DNA of 64,000 bases from the NCBI GenBank assembly GCA_049999725.1, contig JBNGIS010033928.1:1-64000 (forward strand), read 5' to 3'. The translations under genes and the position numbers were made by a program. Of the stretch, positions 34,456 to 47,000 are shown in pieces (position 1 is the first letter of the stretch; every line of letters begins with the position of its first letter). The notes beneath the pieces were generated by a model. The model saw nothing but the letters and a program-made list of their open reading frames with translations. It was not told the origin of the DNA and made no database searches. Source of the DNA: Haplomitrium mnioides. Lineage: Eukaryota; Marchantiophyta; Haplomitriopsida; Calobryales.

Positions 34456-37369
34456 TGTCCAAATTCATTAGTTAAAATGAAAAGAGAATGTTATTTTGTA
34501 TATTGAAAGATGAATGATAAAGTTTCCAAGATCATAAGTAAGGGATGTAGTAAAAAGCAATGAGTGGTGTGGTGAATCAAAGTACTCATCTTCAAACCTT
34601 AGACACAAACTTGCAAAATTTCAATAAATAAAAAACATAGATGCACTAAACCAATTAAAGAGAGTATTTATGAATTCAACTCAAGAATGGAAAGAAAAAT
34701 GGAGAGCTAAAAAATTGAACGTGACTTACATATCATACCACACAAACTTAAAGAACTAATACTCAAAAATATACAACCAGCACCAAATCCAACCAATTAA
34801 TGTGATGAGCTAATCACACCAAAAGATTTCCAATAATAAGTTGCACAACAAATAACAAACAAAAAGAATGTATTAATGAGCGAGAGTGAATAGATTTTTT
34901 TGTCATTAATTGAGCAAAGTAGAATGGAGGCAACATATATAGAATGAAAGACCATTTTTTTGCATCAGAGAAAACAATTATGGTCTCATCACACCACAAC
35001 TATTCTAATGTGAAATATTATTCATTATAAAATATGTGGATTATGGATCATGGCCTAGTGCTAAAGATAGAGAACCCTAAAATGATTGATCAATCATGAT
35101 GATATAACTTCATTAAGAAATTGAAGCTCAAATAGAGTATGTGGAATTAAATAGCATAATCTAAATAAAAAATCTCCCTAAATGGTTAATAATTAGACTA
35201 GTTTGACAGATTCATATATTGAAAAGAGATTGTCTTATTAGGATTAAAGCTTTTCTCAATAACAAAAAGTCAAAATTTATACTCTAAAATTCTTAAGATA
35301 TATATTTTCACCTGATAGAAAAATCAAAATCATTGTTGGATGTTCCACTAATAATTTTCTTTTAAGATAAAATATCACCAACATCAACTTAAATTTCAAT
35401 GGGTTGCATAACACCATAGCAATACCCAAATCCTATTATTTTAAATAAGCTATTACAAGAAAGGGAGTTTTAATCAATCAACAAAATGGTCATAAGCTTA
35501 TTGATTGCATTCAAGCACCTATGCAAGCTACTTATGTTGCAAGTGAGGATTCCAATTGGTTTAAATCAACCAATACTCTAGTGCGCTTGCATTCTCTAAC
35601 AGCATTGTAAAAAAAGTTTATGTTAATTTTTTGACTAGTGAGTTGAATTTTTGTATCATTTTTTTGTTGAGAGATTAATGCCTTACCTTGTGGTATAAAG
35701 AAGTTAAGTAATAAAGCATTGGTTAGTTTGAATATAAGCAAAACGATTTTTTCTTTTTAGTAATACAGCTCGACAAACAAAAAATTTGATAGTGGATAAG
35801 CTCATTAAATGACATTAGAATGAGACTAAGAGAAATTTTCAGTAAGAAAGACCTCACAACTCAACAACATTTTGTCACAATAGTAATCACGACAAGAGAA
35901 ACAAAATGTGACAAGAAGGCAAGGATTCTTAAGGTCAACCTTGAGTCTCCAACTATTAAAACAATTTATGGACAAGATGTTGGCATGATGAACAATTATT
36001 CAAATTGGACTTGCAAGATATTGTGAGAAACAATATTTTTGCAAATTTTAAAACCAAGTGTTTATGTGAAATAAAAAGTCTGTAATTTAATCTTGTGTTA
36101 AGAAACATTATATTTCAAAATTCTCTTTTAGGAGGTTTTAAGAACAAAATTCACAACATAATTGTTTGTCAAACAAGTTTGAAGAAATTTTAGAGTTTTG
36201 GAAACAATTTCTTAAGTGGGTTGTTTAAGTCACTTGACCAAAAAGTTGTTACTACTCTATCTTACACATTAAACCTCCACTATTATCAAATTAGAGATAT
36301 TACATGGGTTTGGTTTAGTAACCAGTGGTGATTCCTATCAAAACACAATAATAAATACATTTGCGAAGTACCAATATTTCTACAAATTGAAGAGTAAACA
36401 TTTTGCAAGAGTAAAAATTCCAAAATGGAATAATGTTTTGGAATGTTGGCGCGTGTGGAACTCAATGGGTGACAAAGGTGCATTACTCTTTACATAGGTG
36501 ATAAGGGTAGGTGGCTGATTTCCATTTGATCTTTCTTGTTCACTTGGTGACCCTTCATTTAAGTTGAGATGATTGAACAATCAAACTTTTTCTTACTTCT
36601 TTAATTATACAAACTTTAACCTTTTTGGATGAATTGCACTTGAAAGTGATCAATTGATTACATTATCCATTTCACCTTGACTAGCTAAACCATTTAATTC
36701 TATGTTTAATTTTTTTCTTATTGAACTCCACTATTCATACTCTTGTATAATCAACAAATGTAGAGTATTTGGATTTATCATTGCCAAAAGACTCGAAAAT
36801 CACTATTATAAAATTTGTAAAATTATTGGAGTAAATGACAAATCACTCTTTGTACAAGCTCTAAAAAAAAGACTAGTCACTCTTTTCTACGAGGTGTCCA
36901 AAACAATCATTGGCATATCACTCTTTTGTACATGATATCCAAGAAAGTGAGTGATCAACAACTTTTTCACTTTGTACGTAACAAATTTATTCAAAAATCA
37001 TTGGTTTGCACAAGTTATTGAGAAAAAAATCAACCTATTACTTTATGAAATTAAGTTTCATTAGAGCAATCAACTAGTCACCACCAAGCTCTCTATGTTT
37101 TGCTCAATTACACTACAATGTTTTTCTCTTTTTGCAATGAAAAATGCAAAAACACTGAGAGTAGTCTACAAACTACATTCACAACTTGTAATTACAAATA
37201 GACAAGGTGCAAGCATGTCAAATAGCCACCATCACAATAAAAAATATTATTTATATTTAATAAGCTTTAATCTTGCAAGACAAACTTCTTTAATAAGTTC
37301 TTCTTGAATCTATTTATGTTTTTTACTCCTCCACTCTCTAACATAGCTCATTATTACCACTAAAAATGA
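34010..37369. other. AT-rich stretch without a recognised gene
   Basis: It contains a (TA)n tract at 34414-34456. Open frames are few, short and without resemblance to known families. The composition is the most AT-rich of the window. Confidence 0.5.
34414..34456. repeat. (TA)n microsatellite
   Basis: A run of alternating TA of about 43 bp with one C substitution near its right end. Confidence 0.95.
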
Positions 37370-38180
37370 AGCTCATTATTATCACTTGAAATGACTTGAA
37401 ATTTCTTGGAGAGAGATGCTATTTTTTGTGGGCTTATAATCTTTTCCTTGCATAAACTTCTTCTCCTCTTGAACTCCTCGAACCTTCATAAAATCAAGCC
37501 CCATCTTTATATCTTTTAAGGTTTTTACTAAAAGAAAGGTAGCTCTTTCTTCTTTTCTTATAAGAATAACATGAAGTAAATCTTTTGGTGTGACATAACA
37601 TAAATAAGATAGAAACAATAGAGAAAAGTTTTTTCCTTGACCAGATAATCATTTGATGAAGTCACTCAATGTTCAACATCAACTATTCAACATGTATCCA
37701 AAGCATAATTTGAAGAAAACCTCATAAAACTCCTTTCCAAATTAGATCAGAATGTAAATTATAAGGTCTTATTGCTTTCCATAAGTGATTATAGGCAAAA
37801 AAAACTAGAATATATGAGTTCATGACCAAATTCAAGAAATTATCATTGAAGTGATATACAATCCACTTTCAAAAATGATGTCTAGGAACAATTCTTAAAC
37901 CAATGAAGAATGGATTTGAGAGGAAAGTTAGGAGCAGAAACAAATCCTCTATCTATCACTAATAACTTGACCTTTAAGAAACCAAGGCTCTATTGTAGAA
38001 TCTTCTCTTTTTGAGTGTCGATGAATTTGGTACTATTTTGAACTCTTCTTCGATGTATATCTCAATATCTTGATTTCTCTTTTTTTATCTTTAAAATATC
38101 TTCTTATACAATCTAGAGAATCTTTGAAGAGCCAAAATGTTGACCCTTTCTATACCCACCTTGAAATAGTATAAACATGA
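37370..38180 (-). repeat. LTR-like fragment related to element A
   Basis: Read on the minus strand, blocks follow the order of the element A LTR. They are GAATC(T/C)TTGAAGAGCCAA at the high end (from the opposite LTR strand), ATGTTGAATAGTTGATGTTGA with GACTTCATCA, then CTTTCTTTTAGTAAAA, TTTTATGAAGGTTCGAGGAGT and CAAGAAATTTCAAGTCATTT at the low end. No pol is attached, so this may be a solo LTR or a truncated relative. The 78-codon minus-strand frame here comes from the LTR and is not a gene. Confidence 0.6.
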
Positions 38181-38439
38181 GGTTGTGCTATTTATAAGAA
38201 ATAGAGAGGAGTGAAGGAAGTGGTAGGGGGTCACTTTTAGGGTTGAGATTAGACTACTTGCCTTCAAATTAACTTTTAGATATTTAGGGTTGACATTAGA
38301 AATTACTTGTAAGTGAAGAAAGAGGGATGACACCCTCTTCTTTTGTATAAATAGCAGGTCTTCATAGCCCTCCCTCCTCAATTTGAGGCTACCAATATAA
38401 TAGAAGACAGTCAAGGAATTCTATTTTTTGCAAGTCAAT

Positions 38440-39040
38440 TGAAAAGAGTGGCAAAAACTTAGTGGAGTTATCAAGTTGAGCAAGTTCAACATAGAGCTAT
38501 TGCTCCAATTGCTTCTTGGCAAGAGTTTTAAGAAGTAGTGAATCTAAGATTTATGGTTCTGAATGCTCCAAAGGTGGCAAGAGATCGCTTGGCAAAATTG
38601 AAGTAACTTGGTATGGTAAGGAGCTATGTTACGTAATTTCAGAATATCATTATGCAAATTCCTAATATGGGTGAGGGAGAAGCTTGAGATTGCTTTGTTT
38701 GAGGATTAAAGTCTCATATTAGAATAAAAGTGAAAATGAGGGTGCCCTCTCAGCTAGAAAAAGCAATATGTATGGATGAACGATCCCACTCATTGCTAGC
38801 AACTACCAAATTAAGGCTACAAACACACCAAGCTTTACCAAATGTTTGTGTGCCACCAAATGAAGTTCTACCCTTGGAGATTGATGCGATACAAAGAGTG
38901 GCACTCATGATATAGAGTATGAGCACATACGCCAAAGTGGAGGATGTTTTCATTGTCAACAACTTTGTCACATGATTGCAAATTGCCCACATCAATAAGA
39001 TCAACCATGCCTTTTTGCTAAAGCAAAAATTTCTAAAGTA
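38440..39040 (+). pseudogene. element C Gag with CCHC zinc knuckle
   Basis: A stop-ridden frame reads FQNIIMQIPNMGEGEA, GLKSHIRIKVKM and VPSQLEKAICMDERS, the typical gypsy Gag capsid C-terminus. NEVLPLEIDAIQRVAL follows. The zinc knuckle CFHCQQLCHMIANC (38945-38986) has exact C-x2-C-x4-H-x4-C spacing. Gag would package element RNA. Confidence 0.8.
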
Positions 39041-39149
39041 GAAAACCAAAAAAATGACATACTTCAATTAAAACAATCGAGTAGTTTATTAAGAGCTTGG
39101 TTTGCTCCAATAGAATTGAAATATCAACAAGAATTTGAAGCATCTTGTT

Positions 39150-40280
39150 TCATTTAGATGGTATGGTTGATGAGCATCCTTATAGAATGTTGGTAGATTG
39201 TGAAATTTCTAAAAATTTCGTGTCATTACATTTTGCGAAGAAAATCAAAGCTATAACTTTGCTTATCAAGAGAACATGATGGCCAAAAACATGATGTGTT
39301 TCACTCACACAAACCATTTCTTCCAAGGATTGGCAAAGACTATAAGAAATCTATGGATTTTATTATTGCACCTGTACAGTATGACATTATTTTGGGCTTG
39401 CTTTGGCTTGAAGATCAAACTGCTCAAGTTGATTGAGCAAAACAAAAAATTCAAGTTACTTTACAAGGAAAGCAATTTTATTTTGGACGTCCGACACTGT
39501 TGGTGAAAAGATTCTAATCAGTTCAGTATAATGCTTTGATGAAGAAAGAGTTGACTATCTTTGTTGTATGGATCAAGCCTATTGTGGACTTGAATAAAAA
39601 GAGAGGGAAATTTGTACCGACCTCAATGATTGATGATATTTTGAAGGAGTTTTCAAATGTGTTTCTAGATGGTTTTCCAAAGGAGTTACTAGATGATCAT
39701 GGAATTCTCTTTCCAATTGAGTTAACATCAAGAAGTACTCTTTATAATCAATCTATATACCAATTATCACCACAAAAGTTGGAAGATCTTCGCAAGACCT
39801 TGACGGATCTTCTTTAGAAGGATTTCATTCAACATAGTATTTTGTCTTAGAGAGCATAGATATTCTTTGTACCAAAGAAAGATGGTGGATTTTGTCTTGT
39901 ATAAACTATTGCGATTTGAACAATCAAACTATAAAGAATGTCTATCCTTTATAATGTATTAATGATTTGTTGGATCAATTATCTGGTGTACAATTTTTTT
40001 CCAAGATGGATCTTTGAAGTGGTTATTGGAAAAATTCCTATCAAGCCAAGTGATGTGTCGAAAACAACTTTTCAAACAAGGTATGGACATTTTGATTGAA
40101 AGGTCCTTACATTTGGTCTCAAAAATGCTTTGGCCATATTCATGGATACAATGGATCGAATATTTGATGGGTTATTGAATAAGTCAATTTTGGTATTCTT
40201 GAATGACATTCTTATTTTTAGTTAAATCAAAGATGAGCATCGCAATCACTTGAAAGAAGCATTTCAAGGATTGCGCAATT
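39150..40280 (+). pseudogene. element C protease and reverse transcriptase
   Basis: The protease region reads YRMLVDCEISKNFVSLHFAK, where the usual DSGA active-site loop has become DCEI. The RT leader (39536-39817) is open for 93 codons: ILKEFSNVFLDGFPKELL and QLSPQKLEDLRKTL. RT continues with stops through FVPKKDGGF and FGLKNALAIFMDTMDRIF to FLNDILIFS at 40196-40207. The first catalytic Asp of the xxDD box is replaced by Asn. Confidence 0.85.
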
Positions 40281-40639
40281 GGAAGTTTTATTGCAAGAGA
40301 TCCAAGTGTTAATTTTGGAAGAAAAATGTTACTTACCTAGGGCACAAGGTGTCTGCAGGTAATTTCAAGATGGAAGAAGAAACAATTAAGGCTATTATAG
40401 AGTGACCAACATCAAAGAAAGCAAAGGATATTAAAGCATTCAATATTTTGGCAAGCTTCTATCAACGATTCATCCATTACTATGAGCATATTGCTACACC
40501 TTTTTCAGATCTACTAAGCAAGGAGGTCAAGTTTCGATAGACCGCCAAAAGAGCAAGCGACATTTCAACAATTCAAGGATGCAATCTCTTCTTGTCTTAT
40601 TCTACTGTCATACGATCCAAAGGCATGTTGTATAGTTGA

Positions 40640-41630
40640 TTTTGATGCCTTTTAATTTTCCATTGTAACAATTTTGCAACAATAGTTTGAGGATGGACTT
40701 CATCCAATTGCCTTCATGTCTCGTCGATTAAATGCAATGGAGAGAAATTACTTTGCAAGAGATGGAGACCAATTGACAATGGTTTATACTACCAAGGTAT
40801 GGAGACACTCTCTTTTGGGAAGACATGTGCTTATACGCACACATCACAATTCATTGTTGCAAGAAATCCATTTGAAAAATATAACAAGTTGTCATCACCG
40901 ATGGGAAGATCAATTGCAACTCTTTGATATCAAGCTAGAGGACAAGCCTAGAAGGTTTCTCACCATTCTTAATGCATTTTCACAAAGGCTGGATCATCAA
41001 GAAAGTACAATGGAGGTGGTTAACATTAGTATACATTTGGATTAAGAAACTAGTGGGAGTTATGGCTAAAAACTACAAGAAGATGTTTTTTTTAAGTCTT
41101 TTTTTGGCACGATTGGCCGTCAACAATAGTGAGTATCATTCTTTTTCTATTCGAGATGGTGTTCTATATTGAGGCCATCAAATATATGTTCCACAAGATG
41201 ATACGATTCGAATGGTTTGTTTACAAGAGGTGTATGATGTTCCCATCTTAGAGCATCTTGGAGTAGATAAAACTGTAGAGTTTCTTCACCGCACTTGGTG
41301 GTGGCCTAACTTGGCTTGAGATATTCGTGGTTTTGTTAGTTCATGTGAAAGTTGTCAATGAAACTAAGCTTCAAATCAAAATCCAACATGCCTTCTTCAA
41401 CCACTACCAATTCCTACTACTTGTTGAGAACATGTAAGTTTGGATCTTGTCACTTCACTTCCAACTAAACCTCGTAGGTTTACTATAATTGTCATTTTTG
41501 TAGACAAACTCAACAAGTTTATTCATTTAGCACTAACGGTGGATACAGTAGTTGCTCTACAAATAGCAAAAATTTACATTGATGTTATCTTTCATCTTCA
41601 TAGAATGCCCAAGGTGTTAATAATCTTATC
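40640..41630 (+). pseudogene. element C RNase H and integrase N-terminal half
   Basis: RNase H: MSRRLNAMERNYFARDGDQL, then HVLIRTHHNSLLQ and HHRWEDQLQLFDIKLE (40716-41045). Integrase: LEHLGVDKTVEFLHRTWWWP, then VSSCESCQ completing the HHCC finger. The core opens with VSLDLVTSLPTKPRRF (first catalytic Asp) and IVIFVDKLNKFIHLA. The core breaks at HRMPKVL, before the second Asp. Confidence 0.85.
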
Positions 41631-41639
41631 AGTTCAAAG

Positions 41640-42300
41640 TGTAAATGGTAGTAGCCTTGGCCACTCACTTCCTCTCCTTCTACATGCTTTGATAAGAGCC
41701 TTGACAATAAGAGAATGCACATACTCACTCTTAGTGTTTCCTTTAGGATTATATGTTACAGTGAGAGCAAGTTTAATCACACATCTCTAAAAGAAATCTT
41801 TAGCTTCATGAGTGTTTAATTCTCCCCTATAAGTTGTAATCTTACCTGCACAACCATATCTTGAAACAAGATCCTCCAGTAAGAACCGACAAACATTTGT
41901 GTTGCATTGGTTCTCAATGCTCTTCCTTCAACTTGATTGGATAAATCTTCTATTGCAAGGACCAAACACCTCATCTATCACACTCCAAGAGACATAACAA
42001 CTAGTTCCACCACCCACTTATAATGTAAGTCAAGTGGATGTAACCCATCTTTATGTCAAATCTTTGACATCTGGTACGTTTGACAAGACTCAACAAATGC
42101 AACCACATCATTACATATGTTTCTCCACTATTAATTTTCTTCCAATTTCAAAAATATGCCATAAATCCTCCTTGGCTAGCCCATAAACTACTGTGAAACT
42201 CATTGAGCAATTTTGTTTGTACCTCTTTCTCGCACACCACCCTTCTTAGTATGTTACAGCCTCCTTTCACCTTCTTCTATATGTAGCCTCTTGCTAATAG
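41640..42300 (-). pseudogene. element B integrase
   Basis: The zinc-binding part reads RNICNDVVAFVESCQTYQ. The core includes CRFLLEDLVSRYGCAGKI, then TTYRGELNTHEAKDFF, where the second catalytic Asp is Tyr. It closes with VTYNPKGNTKSEYVHSLIVK, in which the Glu of NTKSEY is the catalytic third residue. The frame ends at the junction with element C near 41640. Confidence 0.75.
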
Positions 42301-43179
42301 ATAATTGTAGGAATTTTGCCTCACTTTCTTGAATTGAGCTTCACTCCATTTTGGTTTTCTTCTCTATATACTCAAATAAAAACCAATATCTAGCCACTCT
42401 TCTTTATCGATTTCTTCAATGAAGAGGCCTTTATGCTAATTATCTTTTTTTTTTGCACGTGAATAAAATTCAATGCCAGCATCATCAATATTCTCAATCA
42501 TCTTCTCTTCTTACTCATATCGAGCTTAAGAGAGCATATCTACCATTGGATGATCCTTCTCTACTATATGCTTAAATTTTGAATTTAAAGACGTAACATA
42601 AGAAATCCAGTGCAATATTGCAATATCAACAATGTTGCAATTGGTAGTCATCCCTAACAAAGGTAGGAAATTTGTTTAAAGAATCAGTGGTGCTCTAATC
42701 AAATACTCTTTCTCAGCTTTCATGGCTACAACCACCACCTATAGCTCTCTCTTTACATGTGGATACCTTCTTTATTGTTTGCTCAATACTTTGGCTCCAA
42801 ACCAAATTGCAAATTGGTTTCTTTCCTTATCATTTTGCCTAATTACCCAACCTATAGCAATAGAGCTGGCATTTACAGTCAAGGTCACTAGTCATTCATT
42901 TTCATAGCTCACTCTCCAAAAGACAAGCTGAGAAGATAAGCGTTTCTTAAGCTTTTGCACTCCTCTTGTATGAATGTCTCCCACTGAAACCTCTTACCTT
43001 TGTGCAACATATCATATAAGGATCTGCTACATGTGCAAAACAAAAGATCCACACATGGTAGAAATTACATGCCTCTAGAAATCTTCATACCTTCTTTTGA
43101 TCAAGTTTTTGGCCAAACCAGCCACATAAATGCTCAACAATCACAACCTCAAGAACTCTCTAAGATGATTTGACCATTG

Positions 43180-44100
43180 ATAAAGTCAAATATATCTCTT
43201 CCAGCATTTGTAAAATCTGATCACAATTTGAAATATGAATCATAGCAAATTTTCGGCACTTCTTTGCATCCAAATCTTCATTCTTGTCTTCTTCTATACA
43301 ACCTTTGATTGAAATGTCATTAAGATAGCATAGCATTTTTTAGGATAAAGTCTCTGAGAACTTTTTTCATCCCATTCATCATATGTGCCATTTAATTTGT
43401 AACACCTTGAGGTAAAGTACACATTCTCAATAAACCTAATGGTGTTCTCATAGTCGTAATATATCTACTCTCTTTAGCAATTTAGAATTAGTTATGACCA
43501 GAGTAGAGATCATCTATAGAATAGATAGCTATACCAACAAATGCTTTTCCATGTCTCTTGAGAATTTCTCTAAATGCATCTTCCTCTTTAAGCAAAAGAA
43601 ACTCTCTGAATTCAACCTTTAGTTCCTCCAACTTGGTTGGAGTAAACTTATGCTTAATTTTTGAACTCTCTTTCAAGCTCCTCTCTTTTCAAGCTTTCCA
43701 TACTTTCTTACTAGAATCAAGTAGAAGAGGTTGAGCTACATGTTTTACCTTCTTCTATACCATCTTGCATCTCATGTCCACTCTAGTTTCCAATCCTACA
43801 AATGACTCAAATAGCTGAATAGAGTTCTCTTGACTATAAACACACCACATTGTCATCACCTACAAATCCAATAGTAGCAAGTATCTCCAAATGATCTTCA
43901 ATCCTTTGCTCCAAATATACACCCACAATTTCTTCTTCTTCATCTATCACATCTATTTTTTTGAGGTCAATTTCAATTCTTTGAATTTTCTTTCTCTTCC
44001 ATCTAGGAAAATCAAAAAGTTGCGTATATATAGTAAATCCACTCTCATGATTCTTCACTACTCTTGTACAAAAGGTAACTTCACTTTGTTGTAAGGGCAC
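43180..44100 (-). pseudogene. element B linker and partly deleted RT
   Basis: 44100-43834 is the Glu-rich linker ending in ATIGFVGDDNVVCL, colinear with 7850-8035 in element A. The RT front reads EFREFLLLKEEDAFREILKR and jumps within HGKAFVGIAIYSIDDLYSGH. Compared with element A, about 100 residues are missing here, including the template-grip motif PKKGGALRF. RT then continues with TTMRTPLGLLRMCTLPQG. Without that segment the copy cannot be functional. Confidence 0.75.
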
Positions 44101-44319
44101 CTCTTCAATTGTACCACCATAGTCTCATTATAAATCTCCGCTATGATTATAGGAGGAGAATAATTTCTCAAGCTATCTTGATTCCTTTTATTGTTTGTAT
44201 GGACAACTAAAAATTGTACTACTCTTCCTCCCATTTTGACTTCTCATCCAAGCATATATAGATTTATCATCTAAAACTTTTGTTTCCATCATTGGAGGTA
44301 CAATATATGTTGTCCAAAG

Positions 44320-45280
44320 ATTGAAAGGTAAGAAGTGCCTTTTTGCACAAAGAAATTGTGATCTATGACCACATCACAAACCTTCACTTTCATATTTGGG
44401 TAGGCCCTAAAGGCTCTCCTCGTGTGTTGTTGGATGCCCGAATCACTCGTCAATGATGAGTATCAATTGGCCACTTCCCTTATAGATTTCTTAGAAAACA
44501 AGATTAATCTCTAATCCATGATCAATTAGTGCAATCACCGGATCTAGCAAGTCCCCAATCTTCACCATAGTCTTTGAAGTAGCTTGAGCCCAATGGCTCT
44601 TTGAAAAATGACTTGAGAATTTTTCATCCTCTTGATCCAACCACATCTTGTGACTAGTGCAACATCGAGCTAATTCCAACTCCTCCTCCTCAGTAACTCT
44701 TGGCTCAAGAGCATTGGTTATTGTTGACTCTCCTATCAATTGTCTTTTTCCCTTAGTAGTATTGATAATCTTATCATGGAATTCCTTCTTAAGAATGTCA
44801 AGAATTTCTCTTAAAGTAGTTTCAATCTTTGCATTGAGCACTCTTTCTTCCAACACTTCTCTTAAGTTTGTAGCTACCTCAATATCAGACTGTAGCTTCT
44901 ATGTTAGAGCCTTCTCTTTCTCTATAAGTTTTCTTCTTTCAAGAGTAGAAGGCAAAACATCCTACACATGCTACTCTCTCAAATCTTGTCCCCTTTCTCC
45001 CTTTTTTAGCCTCTTTGAAGTTGGCTTCCCCTCACTTGTACTCTATTCTTCCTTTTATTTTCTCTTCCACAAGAGCTTTGTGCTGATTTTGAGCAATGAA
45101 GGCATGTACCAAAAGAGTGACTACTGAATCATCACATCCAATAGCAATTTTGATAGATGTGCCAACCTTCAGCAAATCCTTCTCTAGGGTCAATTTCTCC
45201 ATACAAAAGAATTGTGAAAATTGCTTCTCAAATTTCCGAAAAAGATTCATAAGAACCAACCTTTTGTTGGTTTGATTCAC
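44320..45280 (-). pseudogene. element B Gag-like region and retropepsin
   Basis: 45280-45032 is a helical, charged frame beginning MNQTNKRLVLMNLFRKFEKQ that probably belongs to Gag. 44856-44491 contains the protease with IGDLLDPVIALIDHGLEINL, so the catalytic Asp is present but the usual Ser is Leu. Beyond a frameshift, ALRAYPNMKVKVCDVVIDHN-like text (here with FR for LR) and SIFGQ continue the protease fold. Confidence 0.7.
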
Positions 45281-45894
45281 CCATTCAATAAATGAATTTT
45301 AAGTCACTTAATCAACATCCTCCAATGAGTATTCTTCTTTTAGTTGGAGAGAAAAGCTCTCCCGGTTACTTCCATATACTCAAATAAGCTCCCTTACTCG
45401 TCCTTTAAATTTTGACACAATAGCTAACTCAAAGGTTTGAATCATATCTCTCTCCAAAACTTTGTTGAATTCCATCTCCTAAGCATAGTATTTCAAGTAT
45501 TTGGAGATATTTATCCAATCAAACTGGTCCAACAATCCCACAATAGACTCCAAAGCTCTTGTGACCATTGTTTTTTTTGTCAAAGGCTTGATGTTGTTGC
45601 ATAAAGAGGGCAAATACTTGGAACATTTGCGCAGTAGCAGGATCCAATTGTAGAATTGGATTCCTTTTAGCTACAAGAACCCATGATGATTCTCTAAGAT
45701 TCTAGAATCTCACACTCTCTCCACCTCATAGGTTCATGTCAAGTTCACCAACTAGTGCGTGGTAGTAATCTAGGTCTCTAAACACATGATGTATATGGCC
45801 AAGAGGAAGTCGCAAAGAGATAACTCCCATCAAGTACATCAATGATATTGGTATTTGACATAAGTCGGAAGGAGTTGTTTATGGTTGATGGTTA

Positions 45895-46280
45895 AAGTTT
45901 AGGTATGAATGTAAGAAAACTTTGTGTGAAAATTTAAGTCAAGATCTTTTGAATTGAAGGAGCTATTACTTGGGAAAATTCATGAGGGTTGTATTTTTGG
46001 TCTTTCAAACAACAAATCAATTTTTATTTTTAGTGAGTACTTTGATGTAAATTTCTAGCTGAAATTTTGTACACGACTTACTTAGTCAATTTGAAATTCA
46101 GACTAAGAGTTTTAGATCAAAAAAGCTATTAAATCTTACATTCTTCTTGACCAAAAATTGAGTACAAAGTTGGAAGGATTTGTTTACCTTTCTCTTTTGA
46201 TTGAGAGGAATTAGAGTCAAGAAGGCTATAGGCACTCAATCTCTGCCATATTTGCCTCTTTCAATTTTATAGATAACATA
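45895..46280. repeat. dispersed repeat G, copy 2
   Basis: Matches 11374-11770 in the same orientation, with several indels. The match starts near AAGAAAACTTTGTGTGAAAA and ends near CACTCAATCTCTGCCATA, shortly before an AT-rich segment. Confidence 0.6.
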
Positions 46281-46564
46281 ACTTCATGTTTCACTTAGTA
46301 GTCAAAAATATTTTTTTTGTGATTTGGTATTGAAAAACATCAATTTTACATTTGTAAGTTTTTTTCATAAAGAAAATCGTTTTTTAGAAATACAAATTGC
46401 ATATTTTACATTGAGATTATATTTTAAAATTTTCTTTATAGAAAACACCCTAGAAAACAAGCATTTTGGTTAATGAAATATTTTATTAAAACCTCACGTT
46501 ATTGTGAATACACTAAGTTTATCAAAAATTAAATTAAACATATATCTTTTTATAAAAAAAATTT

Positions 46565-47000
46565 ATATGCAAATATGGATGTCTAGTTACGTACGGACTT
46601 TGAACCAGACTTTGAGCATCGTAATTGTTAAATCCTATGCAATCATAGACTCCAAACTAGAACCCTAATGCCTATGCACGGATAAACTCTGAACGAGAAT
46701 CCTAAAGCCTATGTGTGCTTATACTCTTAACAAAAACAATAAAGCTATGCACACATGGACTTTGAACTAGAACCCTAAAGCCTATGCACACATAGACTTT
46801 GAGCAAGAACCCTTTGGCTTATGCGTGCATGAACTCTAAACAAGAACCTTAAAGCTCATGCGCGCATTGACTCCGAACGAGAACTAGAAAGCTTATGTGT
46901 GCATAGACTCTAAACAAGAACGTAAAGTCTTAGTTGCAAGAGTTCATGTATGCATGTACTCTAAGCCCATGTGCACAAGGACTCCAAACTATTCTTAGAT
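46565..47000. repeat. ATGCGCGCAT-type minisatellite
   Basis: About ten degenerate units spaced roughly 36-40 bp apart, each holding a variant of TATGCGCGCATAGACTC followed by TGAACAAGAACCCTAAAGCC. Clear units lie near 46672, 46750, 46781, 46820, 46857 and 46893. The same core recurs inside the introns of the two genes to the right. Confidence 0.75.

Larger units (their letters stand above)
38440..41630 (+). mobile_element. Ty3/gypsy chromovirus-type element C
   Basis: The plus strand reads a decayed gag with zinc knuckle, protease, RT, RNase H and integrase in the canonical order over 3.2 kb. It is of the same type as element D, as both share the RT entry and the IPTTCWE(H/Y)(V/I)SL integrase start. 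Integrase stops in the core at about 41630, where sequence switches to the opposite-strand element B. LTRs are not seen, so it is a truncated remnant. Confidence 0.85.
41640..45880 (-). mobile_element. Ty3/gypsy element B, related to element A
   Basis: On the minus strand this element carries, from high to low coordinates, a gag-like region, retropepsin (ALIDHGLEINLV), the charged linker, a partly deleted RT, RNase H, integrase zinc region and most of the integrase core. It is a paralogue of element A on the other strand. LTRs are not present at either side. The low end is cut within integrase, just after GSEWPRLLP, at the junction with element C. No target duplication is seen there. Confidence 0.8.
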
